64,000 nucleotides of DNA from Linyphia triangularis (GCA_963978545.1 OZ021721.1:103683866-103747865), one strand, 5' to 3'; positions 11,851 to 23,150 are shown, numbered from the stretch's first letter. Numbers and translations: made by a program. The notes: a model not told the origin generated them from the sequence alone.

Positions 11851-14125
11851 ACTTTAACCAAAAAATAATTCTTGAAATTATATCAAGAAATAAGATTGAT
11901 AAGACAAATATTTGTTCTTCTCATCCCTATTTGCTTTAGCTCAATTTAAAATATCGGACATATATAAAAGAAATAAGCTAATACGGAAGTAATCTGCAAA
12001 ATAATAATGTCTCACTGAAGAAAATGTAATACAAAGGATCACAATCTTCCAGTATAAAGCATTGCATGATAGCGCAAGAAATAACATTAACAAGACAAAT
12101 AGTTATAAATTGTGTGACGAGTGGCATTTAGAGCGATAAACGCATTGCTATTAAATCAAATAAAAGCCCTCTATTATGACACCGATTCATAGCGTATCAT
12201 ATAACGGTTACCGTAACTCAAAAAACTACCTTTTTACCAATTGATCCTAAACATGGAAATTGGCATCTACTACAATATGTATTGTCAGCTCAGAGAGACT
12301 TTATGAGGGTCATCCGTGCTTGCAAATATCATATATTAGATTTTGTTAAAGTGGCGTCATTTTTAGGGGATGTCGTGGTTGAGGGGGGGGGGGGGGAGAA
12401 AGATCTTTCTTTTCTAGTCGGTGGCTTTCCCCCTCAAAACTCTCTGCTGCGCTGATGGTTCTCTGACAAGCATGTCATTCAGCGAGATGCCTGGAAAAAA
12501 ACAGGTTCACCAAGGAATGACAATCATTATTTCACAAATTATAGACTTCTTGCTTAGATTTCCGCTGACTTAGAGAGGTCTGAGTTTTGCCTTCTCCCCC
12601 CCCCCCCTTTCCCTCCCTTTTCTAAGATCTCTAGAGTAACTTTACTTTCGCTACCATAAAGGTGTCCCCCTCCCCCTCCCCGCAAGCAAAAAAAACTCGG
12701 GTTCAGAAATGGAAGAGAAGAATAATAAAAACATAGAAAAAGAAATTGCCTCCAGAACGAGAAGGGAAAGGGGGTCAAGCAGGGAACGAAGTGGGCAAGA
12801 GAAGAAAAAAAAAGGATAAAGGCAAGTAAAAAAAAATGAAGTCCGCACTCGTAAACGCTTATTAAGAAAGGCGGACAAACAGACAGACGTTGTGCCTGCG
12901 TAGCTGGTAGTCCATATATACAGACAACAGGAAGCTTAAAGCAAGCCTCCGAACTGTAAAGAGAAATCGTTATTTTCGACTTTCATTTTTAGTGCGGTTC
13001 TTCGCTGTGTAGCTTAGGGCAATTTAGCATGTTATGGTTGGCTAAATGTTCAAAAACACTACATTTGTGAATGGTCGGAATTCAGGAGAAATGGTAATAA
13101 CATCTGTTATTAAAAATTGAAGGCCGATCTTTGGCAGTATTGGGAATTCTTCAGGAGTAGCAACTTTCAAACAATAAACTACTTTATGAAACATAATAAA
13201 CAATACATTCTTAGTGGTCTCGGTTTCAGGAATATTAGTTTAGGTGCAGTCTCGGAAGCAATGTTAGGGTTGGTTGACTGCTTGTACATAAACATACAGT
13301 TCACCAGAAATTGCAATATGTAATTGAGATCGCACTCAAACATACTTACAAACAAATGAATGAATTTCAGTACGTACCAAAACTTTTTCACCGGTTTTTG
13401 TGTAAACAGGATACAGGGTTGTACTTGTTTAGAAAGAGAAGACATAACAAAATAAGTAGTTAAGAAGACGATACCAGCAAGTGGTAGCATGACTTGACAG
13501 AATTACCAGTAATCAAATGACAACATTCTATTACCATATCGCTTCATAGAATTTCCACTTACAAAACAGAGACGATGACTAAAATACTAGATTAAAAAGT
13601 GTAGCGAAAATACTGCAATTATTAAAATTAGACATTACAACATTACCGTTTATTCATGTCGTAGGGGCATTCGTTATTTTAAAAAAAATTCTGGATATCA
13701 GAGAAGAAATTTTCTTCGAAACTAAAATATTTAAGCAAACCAAAATACTTTTCTTAAAGCTAATCAAACTCCTGTAAACTTCTATTGTCAGATTTTTCTG
13801 TAGAGTAATTATATAGATAAAAGTAGAGGAAATTTGGTATTCTTACAGTTTTTGGTAAAGAAATTTTAAGTAAACCCTTTATATTTTAAAAATCCTCCAG
13901 TCAAAAAATTTTATCTAATCCAATTTACTTTAGCCCTTCCACTACGAAATAGAATCTAAACACCAGTGGGATTTTAGTAATTCTAAATCTCATTGAATAT
14001 TATTCCACTGGTTCAGCGCATTTTCTGGTATTTTTTTTTCTTTTCTCAGGTAGTAGAATACCAGTGGGACCTAATGATCCGAGCTAGAAGTACCAGTGGT
14101 AAACATTGCCTCAGCTCTCTAAATT
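11850..14125. other. unassigned stretch with G and C homopolymers
   Basis: Holds G14 at 12383-12396, C12 at 12596-12607 and a purine-rich segment at 12700-12840. 13179-13490 has a 103-codon minus-strand frame with hydrophobic runs but no start context or family resemblance; it overlaps an opposite-strand frame and I do not call it. Around 13960-14100 'accagtggga' and 'taccagtgg' recur four times, probably a small degraded element. Confidence 0.45.
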
Positions 14126-14333
14126 CCTAATATGATTATGGCCGACCAAACGGTATAGTGGTTAGCGTGCTGGCTTCTAGACCGCCAGGTTGCGGGTTCG
14201 AGTCCCGTGTTTGGCATGGGTGTTTGTAAATGTATGTTGGTTTGTTAAATGACGAAATGTTTCGGCGCATTATAGCCCTCGTGTTGCTGACGGCGCCAGA
14301 TAATCTGAATACAACCAACCTAATATGATTATG
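14126..14333 (+). mobile_element. tRNA-derived SINE (family 1), full-length copy
   Basis: The body is 14141-14318 and is flanked by a perfect 15-bp target-site duplication, 'cctaatatgattatg', at 14126-14140 and 14319-14333. The head is tRNA-like: an acceptor-like pairing of 'ccaaac' with 'gtttgg', an A-box region 'tatagtggttagcgtgctgg' and a B-box 'ggttcgagtcc' matching the RNA polymerase III consensus. The tail 'tttcggcgcattatagccct' to 'gataatctgaat' is shared with the copies at 17103 and 27701. No poly-A tail is present; the end is 'acaacc', a short repeat-like tail. The perfect TSD implies a young insertion. Confidence 0.93.
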
Positions 14334-14499
14334 ATAAAGTATGACTAACTTTAAAAGAGCTATGCAGCACATTTTTGTTAAAGAAGGACTCACATTTGAA
14401 AAGATTTACAAAAAAAAAATGTAAAAAAAAAAAAAAAATGGTAGTCTAAGGTTAACATCATAGTCTTAATTTAAACATAGTATAAACTATAGTATATGG

Positions 14500-17060
14500 G
14501 GGTCATTCCATGTGAAATCAACACAAAAAAGTGACATTTTCAACCCGACCCCTTCAGAATTAAATAAAATTTTGCTCACTTGTTGGGTTTATAGAGAAAA
14601 GAAAAAATGGCCAATTTTAGGTTTGAATATCGTTTGGTTTCTGAAATGCGGAGCTTCAAAAATGGGCCAAAAGGTCAAAATTTCGCATTTCTTGCTTTAT
14701 ATATCTGGTTATAATGTTGTCCCTAATTATCATAAAACATTGATTTTGGTGTCAAAAAAAGATAAAGATTTGATCTTTCTAATGATGTATTATTTACGGA
14801 TATTTTTTTAAATTTTCATTTTAAGGTCAAACGATTTGACCTTTGACCTTGACTATCTCAAAAAAGCGTATTTTTATTTTTTTCAAAAAAATATGTTATT
14901 CTTACATTAATTCTCTACACAAATACGTTAGTTTCATAATGGTACCGCAATGGGATGACAAAATATAAATCCAAATGTGAACTCGTGTCCTTAATTTCAC
15001 GCAATAATCATCTTTGAGTGCAAACTGAAGAATCCCATATTCGCATATCCTAATGTAGTCGAATATACGGGGAATAGAGTGTAATTTGACTAGTTTTCAA
15101 AAGGAAGGAAATGGTGAAGATTTTCATCTTGGTTCTTTTATTCAGTGGCGCAGCCAGGGGAAAATATATGAGAATATATCCCCTCCCGAAGTTTTCTGCT
15201 AGATATTAGAACGCAAAAATTAAAGGATTGTTTTTTAAATGGTAAATTTATTTCAAATGCTTTTAATTTTCTAAACATATGTAGAAAAAAATACCTGTTA
15301 TATGAATTACTAAGCATACTCCGCATTACTAACTAAAAGGATTATAATGATGTGATTTTTCTGAAAATTACTCCTTTATTCTTCAAGATGCAATTCAAGG
15401 ATTCCACTGGAATATTTCGCAAGCGACAATACATCCCTTTGCGGTTTATTATAGAAGAGACACTGACCAAGTCGTAAACAATTTTAATTTCGTAGTAGTT
15501 TCTGACTATCTCCACCATGACGCAACAGCAGTTCACTTATTCCAAAGGCATTTGATCGAATTCATTGGAAAAAAATTCAATACCTTACAAACTTTTGTAC
15601 TTTTCTGATGGTGCAGCTTCTCACAACAAAAATCGAAATTTTTTTATAAACCTGTGTTTCCATAAAAATGATTTTGGAATTCAAGCAGAATGGATTTTTT
15701 TTGCCCCTGCCCATAGTAAAGGAGTTTCACATGGCATTGGAGGTACCATAAAAAGGCTAGCAGCTCGTGCCAGTTTGCAGCACCTATATAAAGATCAGAT
15801 AATGACTTCTCGACAGTTATTTGAATAGGCAACTGCCAATATTGAAGGAATGCAATTTGCATATGTAACTTCCTTACAGTATGAAAGAGAAAAATATTCC
15901 TTCAGAAACGATTCTTACCCTCCCGAACTATTCCAGGTACTCAAAAATTTCATGCATTCAGTCCCATTTCTGTCAACCAACTTCTGTGCAAAATGTATTC
16001 TAATTCCATGGTCGAAAAAAAGTCAAACAAAAAAAGAAATTATAAAATCAATAGTTACATATGCAATGAATGAATCAAGTGAAAAAGAGTCACAATAATT
16101 AATAGAAGTTACATATGTACGGAAGTTACTTATGCAACTGATAAATTAGTTTCAACAATAGTTTAAAGATAATGTATCAATAGAAAAATTTTAAGTATTT
16201 CTGTTTTCTAATTTCGAAATATGATTTTTTCCAAATAATTTGTATGTACAAATGTTTCTGATTGCATGCAACATTCCTTTTAAATAATTATCTCAAAAGC
16301 TCATTATTACCAATTATCTATGTTATGTTTTTTAATTTTACTGCAAACTATGTTTGCATACTTAATGCAATGCTGAAAAATGTAATTTTTTTCAATGTAT
16401 AAGTAAACAATTAGTTTTTGCTCTTAAAGTTAATAAGTTATAACAAATCAAAGATAAATAATTATAATTTTTAGCTAATAATTAAGGCTAAAGTTTTATT
16501 TACATTATATGTATATAAAGAGATTCTAAAAGGAAAAGCTATTTACATATAAACAGTTTTTGTAGGCTAAGAGTGAGACTACAGTTACGATTGAAATTTA
16601 TAACTTGGCATCCCATTGCGATCCCAAAATGAGACTAATATATTTGTGTAGAAAATGGATGTAAGAATAATATATATTTTTTTGAAAAAAATAAAAATAC
16701 CCTTTTTTGAGATATTCAAGGTCAAAGGTCAAACTGTTTGACCTTAAAATCAAAATTAAAAAAATACACGTAAATGATACATCATTAGAAAGATCAAATC
16801 TTTTTCTTTCTTTTGACACCCAAACCAATATTTTATAACAATTAAGGAAAAAATTATACCCAAATATGTAAAGCAAAAAATACGAAATTTTTCACTTTTG
16901 GTCCATTTTTGAAACTCTATATTTTGGAAACCAAACGAGATTCAAACCTAATATTTGGCATTTTGTCTTTTCTCTATGGAATCTAATAAGTGAACCAAAT
17001 TTTATGAAATTCTAAAGGGGTCGGGTTGGGAGCCGTGTTGATTTGACATGGAAATGACCC
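14500..17060. mobile_element. Sola-like DNA transposon with long inverted arms
   Basis: A 2561-bp element bounded by a perfect 4-bp duplication, ATGG (14496-14499 and 17061-17064). The ends are GGGTCATTCCATG and, reverse-complemented, GGGTCATTTCCATG. The inverted arms are long, about 14500-14965 and 16605-17060, recognisable by 'ccgacccct' / 'aggggtcggg', 'gaccttaaa'-type blocks and 'gcaatgggatg' / 'catcccattgc'. Between them lies a decayed transposase. A 4-bp TSD with this transposase type suggests the Sola superfamily; that assignment is from memory of family traits and is unverified. Confidence 0.82.
15351..16098 (+). pseudogene. decayed transposase, DDE type, Sola-like
   Basis: This would have catalysed excision and insertion of the surrounding element. 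The frame opening at 15351 reads HWNISQATIHPF and then VVVSDYLHHDATAVHLFQ, up to about 15597. The sequence then continues in a different frame with LYFSDGAASHNKN and AEWIFFAPAHSKGVSHGIGG followed by KRLAARASLQ, so there is one frameshift near 15590-15600. An in-frame TAG at 15826-15828 interrupts the second part; the same frame continues to 16096 with no other stop. The block 'SDG...N' followed by 'H.KG...GG..KR' is the signature I associate with a widespread animal transposase family. The start of the protein is missing, and a position I recall as usually acidic (before the last G-rich motif) is His here. It is a fossil; the protein family is fairly sure, the superfamily name less so. Confidence 0.75.
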
Positions 17061-17092
17061 ATGGATTTTTTAAGACGTTTATTTCAAAACCC

Positions 17093-17246
17093 AAATTTTA
17101 GGTTGCGGGTTCGAGTCCCGTGTTAGGCATGGGTGTTTGTAAATGTATGTGTGCTTGTCTAATGACAAATGTTTCGGCGCATTATAGCCCTCGTGTTGCT
17201 GACAGCGCCAGATAATCTGAAAACAACCAACCAACAAAATTTTAGG
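17093..17246 (+). mobile_element. SINE family 1, 5'-truncated copy
   Basis: The body 17103-17236 starts inside the tRNA-like head at the T-arm, just before the B-box 'gggttcgagtcccg', and runs to the normal 3' end 'aaccaacc'. A 10-bp duplication 'aaattttagg' sits at 17093-17102 and 17237-17246. A TSD around a 5'-truncated body means truncation happened at insertion, as in LINE-driven target-primed reverse transcription, not by later deletion. Confidence 0.85.
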
Positions 17247-17380
17247 CATTTGACCACTATTTTAATTTTTAAATGTTGTTTTATGTCTCACTTTGGGAAG
17301 GTTTACACCAACTATGCGACACATCTTCTAATCAGTCTCTAAATTATTAATTTTTTAATTTTTTTTTTTTTTTCGTATGA

Positions 17381-17776
17381 CCAGATGAACACAATCAATA
17401 TTTAATTACCTTTCATGTATTTCTTGCTTTTAAGGTACGAAAAGCTGGAAAAACTTTTGACGTATTAATCTTAGACGTTATGCAGTTTAAATCAGTTCTT
17501 ATGGGGCCCAAAAAAGGCCGTATTTGTATTGAAAAAATGCAAATACAACCAGTTTTTTTTTACATATCGGAATCAATGGCTGAAATTAGTATTTGTCATG
17601 CTGCCAGCCTTCAACAAGAAATAGTAGGTAAAGAGCAAATAAGAGAGCAGATTAATATTTTAAAAAGCGAAATGCTGAAAGAATCTTGCATTGAGAGTAT
17701 TGCTGTTGAAGAACATGATACAATTCAATGTAGGAAGTTTATTTCATATATGGAGTCCATTTCTAGAAAAAAATAA
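17381..17776 (+). CDS. unidentified open frame, possible exon or fragment
   Basis: A 131-codon open frame with no stop from 17381 to TAA at 17774-17776; the first ATG is at 17474-17482. Residues include VRKAGKTFDVLILDVMQF and a lysine/glutamate-rich part after ILKSEMLKES that could form a short coiled coil. The polypyrimidine-rich stretch 'tttcttgcttttaag' at 17419-17433 looks like a 3' splice site, so it may be an exon starting near 17434. It lies outside the Sola-like TIRs. I do not recognise a family, and codon bias in AT-rich DNA cannot prove it is real. Confidence 0.3.
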   Translation, partial: PDEHNQYLITFHVFLAFKVRKAGKTFDVLILDVMQFKSVLMGPKKGRICIEKMQIQPVFFYISESMAEISICHAASLQQEIVGKEQIREQINILKSEMLKESCIESIAVEEHDTIQCRKFISYMESISRKK

Positions 17777-17779
17777 TTC

Positions 17780-18380
17780 TGAGGAGTGTGAAATGCGCGA
17801 ATGAATATGATGAAGATAAACTTTTGTGCTTTTCTATTGATTATAGAATGAAAAATTGCTTATGCTAGAACGTTATCGGAAGACATCTATTCTTGTAGCG
17901 AGCAGGGGGTGGAGCCCTTTAGTTGCTAGCAGGTGGTTCAGCAACATTAAACGATTCAAGGTCCTTAGCTTTTTGATCCGGATATAAAAATCTTAATCCG
18001 GTCAACATCAAAAGTTACTTTTAGAACACAAAAACCTGCTTTAAACAATCCTTGCCTACTCACGAAAAGGAAATACAAGTCGAGTCATGGCCCGTTATTC
18101 ATAAGATGAAGCTCATCAACACTTAACCACCTCTTTGGTGATTACATCCAGAACGGTATTGTTACTCAAATTCCTCTTCGCAGATTCGTAGGGCGGTTCT
18201 GGCTTACAACACAATGTTCAAGGGGTGTTGGGATCAAACACCAGGTGGAATAAAAAAAGGTAACAGCCAATGAAATTTCATATTATCGGATCCAGCTAAT
18301 TGGTTAATTTGGCATTCAACGCGGGTACTGCTCAGTAAGGTAGTTTGGCATCCCCTCCCTTTTTATTTTCATTCCTGAAG
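17780..18380. other. unassigned stretch
   Basis: Sequence of higher complexity than its surroundings but with no coding frame above 60 codons and no repeat partner in the window. Confidence 0.45.
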
Positions 18381-18392
18381 CCAGTGTTTATC

Positions 18393-18427
18393 TATAAAAC
18401 CCGTGACCCTGAGATTGTCCATCAGAG
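18393..18427 (+). promoter_or_regulatory. possible TATA promoter
   Basis: TATAAAA at 18393-18399 is followed about 30 bp downstream by 'ccatcagag' (18419-18427), which resembles an arthropod initiator. The next ATG (18476) opens a 31-codon frame that stops at 18571, directly before 'gtgggt', a good splice-donor match. Each element alone is expected by chance in 64 kb; the spacing is the only argument. Confidence 0.2.
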
Positions 18428-18599
18428 CTTACTTCTGGAGGCTTTTGTTGTCGGAGTCTCAGCACATTTAATTGGATGGCAGCAGACTGGAATTTTTTGA
18501 GAAGCAGAGTGTTTTGGAGGATATTGAGAAATTGGATGAGGAAAAAAAAAAACCACGAGAAGATCTACTAGGTGGGTGGTCATCTTAATTCTTCTGCGA

Positions 18600-20335
18600 G
18601 TAGTCTCCATGTTATTTAGTTTATTTTTTAAGTAGTATTGACGTAATAGGGGCTGTATATCAGTTCATAGGTAACTTATCACCATTGCGCCAAAGGACAG
18701 ACAAGTTTCTTTAAATATTTCGAAGAATAATAATCCATATAATAAAAAAATACACGACATTTTATGTTGTTTTGTTATTTCTATTGTGAGATAATGATAG
18801 TTGAACTGTATTGTGGTTCAAAATAAAATGGAGTCGGGAAGTAAAGATAAAAATGTCTTTCGAATATATTTCTGACTACTGGATAATTCATATTTTACTC
18901 TATTGCAGTGGAAGGGTTATAATTTGTATAAAATAGAAAACATAGCCGTTATTTTATTCCTGTTAAAGCGTTTCGCAAAAAGTACGTGCAGAAGTTTCAG
19001 GATCATAGAATATCGAATAATTTTTTAAACAAATAAAACATATTCAATATTTGGTTGTTGTAAAACCAGGTTTTTCGGTTCATCATCTTAAGGTTAGTTT
19101 ATTCCATTATAAATGAATAATTTGGTTCAAAATATGCCAAACCAATTAATTTTGATTACAAGAATTTGATATACTTGTTTGGACTTCAATAAAATAAAGG
19201 TAATCAAAATTCGACCTAAATATTGTTTATGGATTTGATCTAAAAGTAATTTTATTTATAAACAAGAGAAATTTCAAAATTTGAAATGGAAAATTTGCAC
19301 CAATTACCACAGGACAACTTTTAACATTAAATATTATATACGCTTATTTGTGGTATGCTTTTAAATATTGAATGTAACAACAATACTCGGTATTCTATAT
19401 CACATTACTTATGTTTAAAGTAAAGAAATTTATTTATAAACAATACAACTAAGAATAAAATTCATCTGAAAAATTGCTAAATAAATAAAATGCTTGAGGT
19501 AATAAGTTTAACGAGAACTTCCCTTGAACTTTCTTTTATATGGAATTCATTTCTTTGAAGTCAAAAAGCTTAAATGTATTTTCTCAAAAATTGATGAAAA
19601 TATATTTATTTACACTGTGAACTATCGTGTATTTTTTAAACCCTTTGAATAACTTAATCAAAAATTTAAAAAAAAAAAAATTATATTCATAAAAAAATTA
19701 AGTAACTTTGATAAAATGTAGTGAAACATCTGTAGCTAATACAGTTGTTTCACATTTTCAAATTACTGCATTTGAAATTATCGTAAATAATCTCTCTGCA
19801 TTTGGAGTATTTTACATATTTCCAAGTACTATAATAGACGAAATATTACTAGCCTTTCAAAGCTAGCTTTTTATATTATTTAAACTGTATATTGAATGAA
19901 CTTCGAGTGGCATTAGAAGTTAAACTTGCATATAGTAAGAAACATCGATTTTAAAAAACTGTTGCAAAAAAGGCGAGACAAGTAAACAGAAAAAACGTAG
20001 TATTTAAGAAAAAACACTGAAACTGAAAGCAAAACTAACACGTGGACACGTGGAATCGCCAAAGGTGACATTGGATGCTAAGAAAACTACAATTCGAAGC
20101 CTACTAAATAAACTTTGAAGTAATAGAAAAATAAAAGTTCGACGGGAAAAGAGGAAATTGAAACAAAATCAACAAGAAACTTGCAACAGTGTAAAAAAAA
20201 AAAAAAAAACTAACATTTGAGACGAAAACTAACAACCAAAGCAACAATTTAAGTAAACTCTTTGAAAGAAAATTACTTAGTAGTAGACCTTGGGAAGAGA
20301 ATAAACATCCTTATAGACTAGCCGACTTAATTTGA
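18600..20335. other. AT-rich stretch, no gene seen
   Basis: No plausible coding frame or repeat partner. Contains A runs at 19668 and 20196 and a TATA-rich segment before 20350. Confidence 0.5.
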
Positions 20336-20345
20336 CACTTTCCTA

Positions 20346-20356
20346 TATATATAAAG
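20346..20356 (+). promoter_or_regulatory. possible TATA box ahead of a GC-rich island
   Basis: 'tatatataaag' matches the TATA consensus and lies just upstream of the only GC-rich, CpG-containing stretch in the window (20380-21110). A polypyrimidine-AG site, 'gtttttttacag', follows at 20428-20439. No recognisable coding sequence follows, so a promoter is only a possibility. Confidence 0.2.
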
Positions 20357-20379
20357 TCACAGTTTATTTACAGCACTCT

Positions 20380-21115
20380 CCCTAGTCTACCGATCGGTGG
20401 TTTTCCTTTTAAGTCACTGGCGCCTTGTTTTTTTACAGGGACAAACTCCCAAACAAAGACAGCAACCAAACATCGCGCCAAGAGTCACATACAACAACAC
20501 CCCTCATCCCTAAAAAAACACGAGAAAGAATGGGAGAGGGATCTCGTGATCGAACGTTGGGATCAAAAGGGATTCTCAGAGGGAGATACCCTCCCCCCCT
20601 AGAAGACAGGGGGGGGGGGGTTATACCCGGGAAATGTGATCCGGGGGGGGGGGGCTTTTGCGACACGCCGCTATCGACACGTAAATGATAGGCGAGCTTT
20701 CATGATTTATTGCGATAATGGATATGATGGAGAAAGTGTCCGAGCACGCTCGCGCCCCCCCCCCTGACAGGATTGAGCGCCCCTCGAACCCCCCCTGTTA
20801 TTTGAAAGACGAATGGTTTTGTTCGTCTCTATCCGACGGTGCTGTGAGGCTTGTGTAAGCAATTAAAGTCATTTAGGTGGAGCTCCCGACGCCGTTCTAT
20901 AGGGGAGGGGGGGGGGGGGGACTGTGAGGGGGGGACGTTAGTCTGCCACGCCCAAACATGAGTTTCTGCCCCCCCCCCCCCTCTTCTTTCCCTCCCATTT
21001 TCATTTTTTACCCCCCCTCCTTTAAGTTTCAGTATGTATAGCATCCGTTCAGTACGTAATACGTATAGCTGAGGTTGGTGCAGAACTTTTCGCCGCGACG
21101 TGGGCACCCGTTAAT
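20380..21115. other. GC-rich island with clustered G and C homopolymers
   Basis: This ~735-bp stretch is strikingly richer in G, C and CpG than its surroundings. It contains G12 (20609-20620), G12 (20643-20654), C10 (20755-20764), G14 (20907-20920) and C13 (20969-20981). Open frames of 77-92 codons cross it, but they are glycine- and proline-rich because of the homopolymers and match nothing I know. It could be a gene 5' region, a G-quadruplex cluster, or a transposon fragment. Confidence 0.6.
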
Positions 21116-21119
21116 GGGT

Positions 21120-22605
21120 TAAAAAAGCCCCTCCTGGTGTTGTGAATTAAGAATTATTAAAATTAATGGTTTCGTAGGCCGTTCCATGTCTGTTTTTTCG
21201 TAACAGATTTATGGAGATTCAGCCTGCGATAAATCTGAGAAGTTAAATCAAATCGAGAGACTTATTTTGGCAAGGGCCAATCTAGTTTGATGGGGAAAAA
21301 AGGTGCTGCGAGTTCGTTAGTCTTCGTTGGCGTTCAGAAATGATACGTTGTGTTACAAAATGCATGGGAGGGGGAGATTAACATAAATTAAGGGTTATCT
21401 AACATTATAAACATAGTTTGGTTCAATCTGATTATTTACTTTTAAACTTGGTGTTTCGGATATTTATTACTGTTATTGTGTCGCAGAGTATTTAAACTAG
21501 TTGATTTAAATATTACTTTGAATGTAAATCTACAGTTGATCTAAGTGAATATTTTCAATAAATTAAAATCGTTACCGTAAGCACACATAGTTATACCTTA
21601 CATTTGGGCAGATGTTTACATTTGTAGACTTCCATAAATTAAAGATAAAAAAAAAACTACTTTACTACTTAAGATTCGACACTAAGATACATAAGCAAAT
21701 TTAAATTTTACACTGAGCCAGTGAATATAATAATCCTGAGGGAAAAAAAAAATACTGAAACTACTTTTCATCGTAAACACCCAAGAGATGAAGATGGAAA
21801 CATTCTGTCAATATTTTCAACAATTAATTATTACCGCTTTTTTTTCCCAAAATGGCTGTAAAGTTTCTATACTATTGTCGATATATACAGTGGTATCATT
21901 TTGTATCAGTGTAAATATATGATGTAACATGCTGATTGTTATAACGCTTTTTAAAATTGCTAAACTAAATATCCAATTGCAATTTAACTGTTTCTTCACT
22001 TGTACAATTTACAAATGGACATTGTTCAAATTTATTGAATTGAAGGACTTCTTTGGAAGGAATTTCAAATAGTAAACGTGTTTGCAACCATGTGGTTTAA
22101 ATTCTTCAATTACAAACCCTCCCCCTCTCCGTTAATTTGGGCTAGACAATAGCAATAAACGATTATACCCACGAACAGGAAAAGTTGTTAAGTACTCATA
22201 CCTAAAATTTATTAGGAAAGAACTTTAATATTATCATTTTGATGTCTACCCGTTGAATAAATAAAGTAAGCAGCTAGCGTTTGGGGAATTTTGGCATGCA
22301 GCTCAGGTAAAGGTAAAACAAAAATTCCAATACTTTTCGTTCCGTAATTTTACTGCAAAAAAAACAACATACAATTATATTGTGAGGGAATTAAATGAAA
22401 TATATTCATAGAATTTTTTAAGAAGAATCGTCTGCCTGTCCCTGCCCTATATACGCAACACTTCATTTTTTTACCCACAAAATTTTTCGAAGTATTAGTT
22501 TAAAGCATACGAAATTTTACGCCAAGTATAATAGTAATAGAAGATCGACAAAATTTGAGGAAAAACAATGAGTACTTTTTGCTATTAATTTTCTATAAGT
22601 TTTTA
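21120..22605. other. AT-rich stretch, no gene seen
   Basis: No plausible coding frame. A segment at 21612-21690 ('tgtagacttccataaatta', 'ctactttactacttaa') has a diverged partner at 23655-23715, so both are probably pieces of one old repeat. Confidence 0.5.
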
Positions 22606-22615
22606 TAAGCTAATT

Positions 22616-22904
22616 GAGCGGTATCCAACTCATGGGCCGCGGCCTACAATTGGGCCGCGAGTAACGTGGTACTGGGCCGTGGAACCTGGTCAAGAATCTA
22701 GGCCAAAATAAATATTATAGGAGCTTCAGGGATAGAGATGGGAACAACCAAGTCACTCGATTGTTAGCTACAATTGAAATATTATATCGAACTTTTTGAT
22801 GGTTTAACGAGTGAATTCAACAGCATGGTCAAAACTATTCAGATTTAATCCAGATATTGACTCTCTCGGGGGGGGGGGGGGGGGGTACAAACAATGTCAA
22901 AAAT

Positions 22905-22937
<33 letters not shown>

Positions 22938-23150
22938 ATGACCACCTTTGAACACTTAGTTTTTAGTTTTTTAGTTCTTTATAAAAAAATCTACACTTTT
23001 TATATTTTTTTTAATCCTTCTTGTACAGTATATTTTATTAATTACTGATGCACGCACATAGTACATATTCTATTAGTTAGTGATCCTCAAAGGTTTTTTT
23101 TTTTTAGCAAAATAGGTAAGCCGCACGATTAGAAAGGTTGAGAACCGCTA
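22616..23150. mobile_element. hAT-like non-autonomous element, degraded
   Basis: The left end GAGCGGTATCCAAC and the reverse-complemented right end TAGCGGTTCTCAACC match the usual hAT terminus. Flanks AGCTAATT (22608-22615) and AGCTAGTT (23151-23158) are an 8-bp duplication with one mismatch. Near the left end 'tgggccgcggcc' and 'tgggccgcgag' are subterminal repeats. The interior holds G18 (22868-22885) and a T run at about 22906-22932. No coding sequence remains. Confidence 0.75.

Noticed and set aside
13179..13490. 103-codon minus-strand frame as a membrane protein gene
   Set aside because: Hydrophobic runs are expected in AT-rich frames; there is an overlapping frame on the other strand and no splice or promoter context.
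14141..14215. A functional tRNA gene
   Set aside because: It has good A and B boxes and acceptor-like pairing, but the anticodon loop is not a proper 7-base loop, and the same head plus a common tail recurs in two more places with TSDs, so it is a SINE head.
20425..20688. 87-codon frame as a host gene in the GC-rich island
   Set aside because: Glycine/proline content comes from homopolymers, the opposite strand is open too, and no domain is recognisable.
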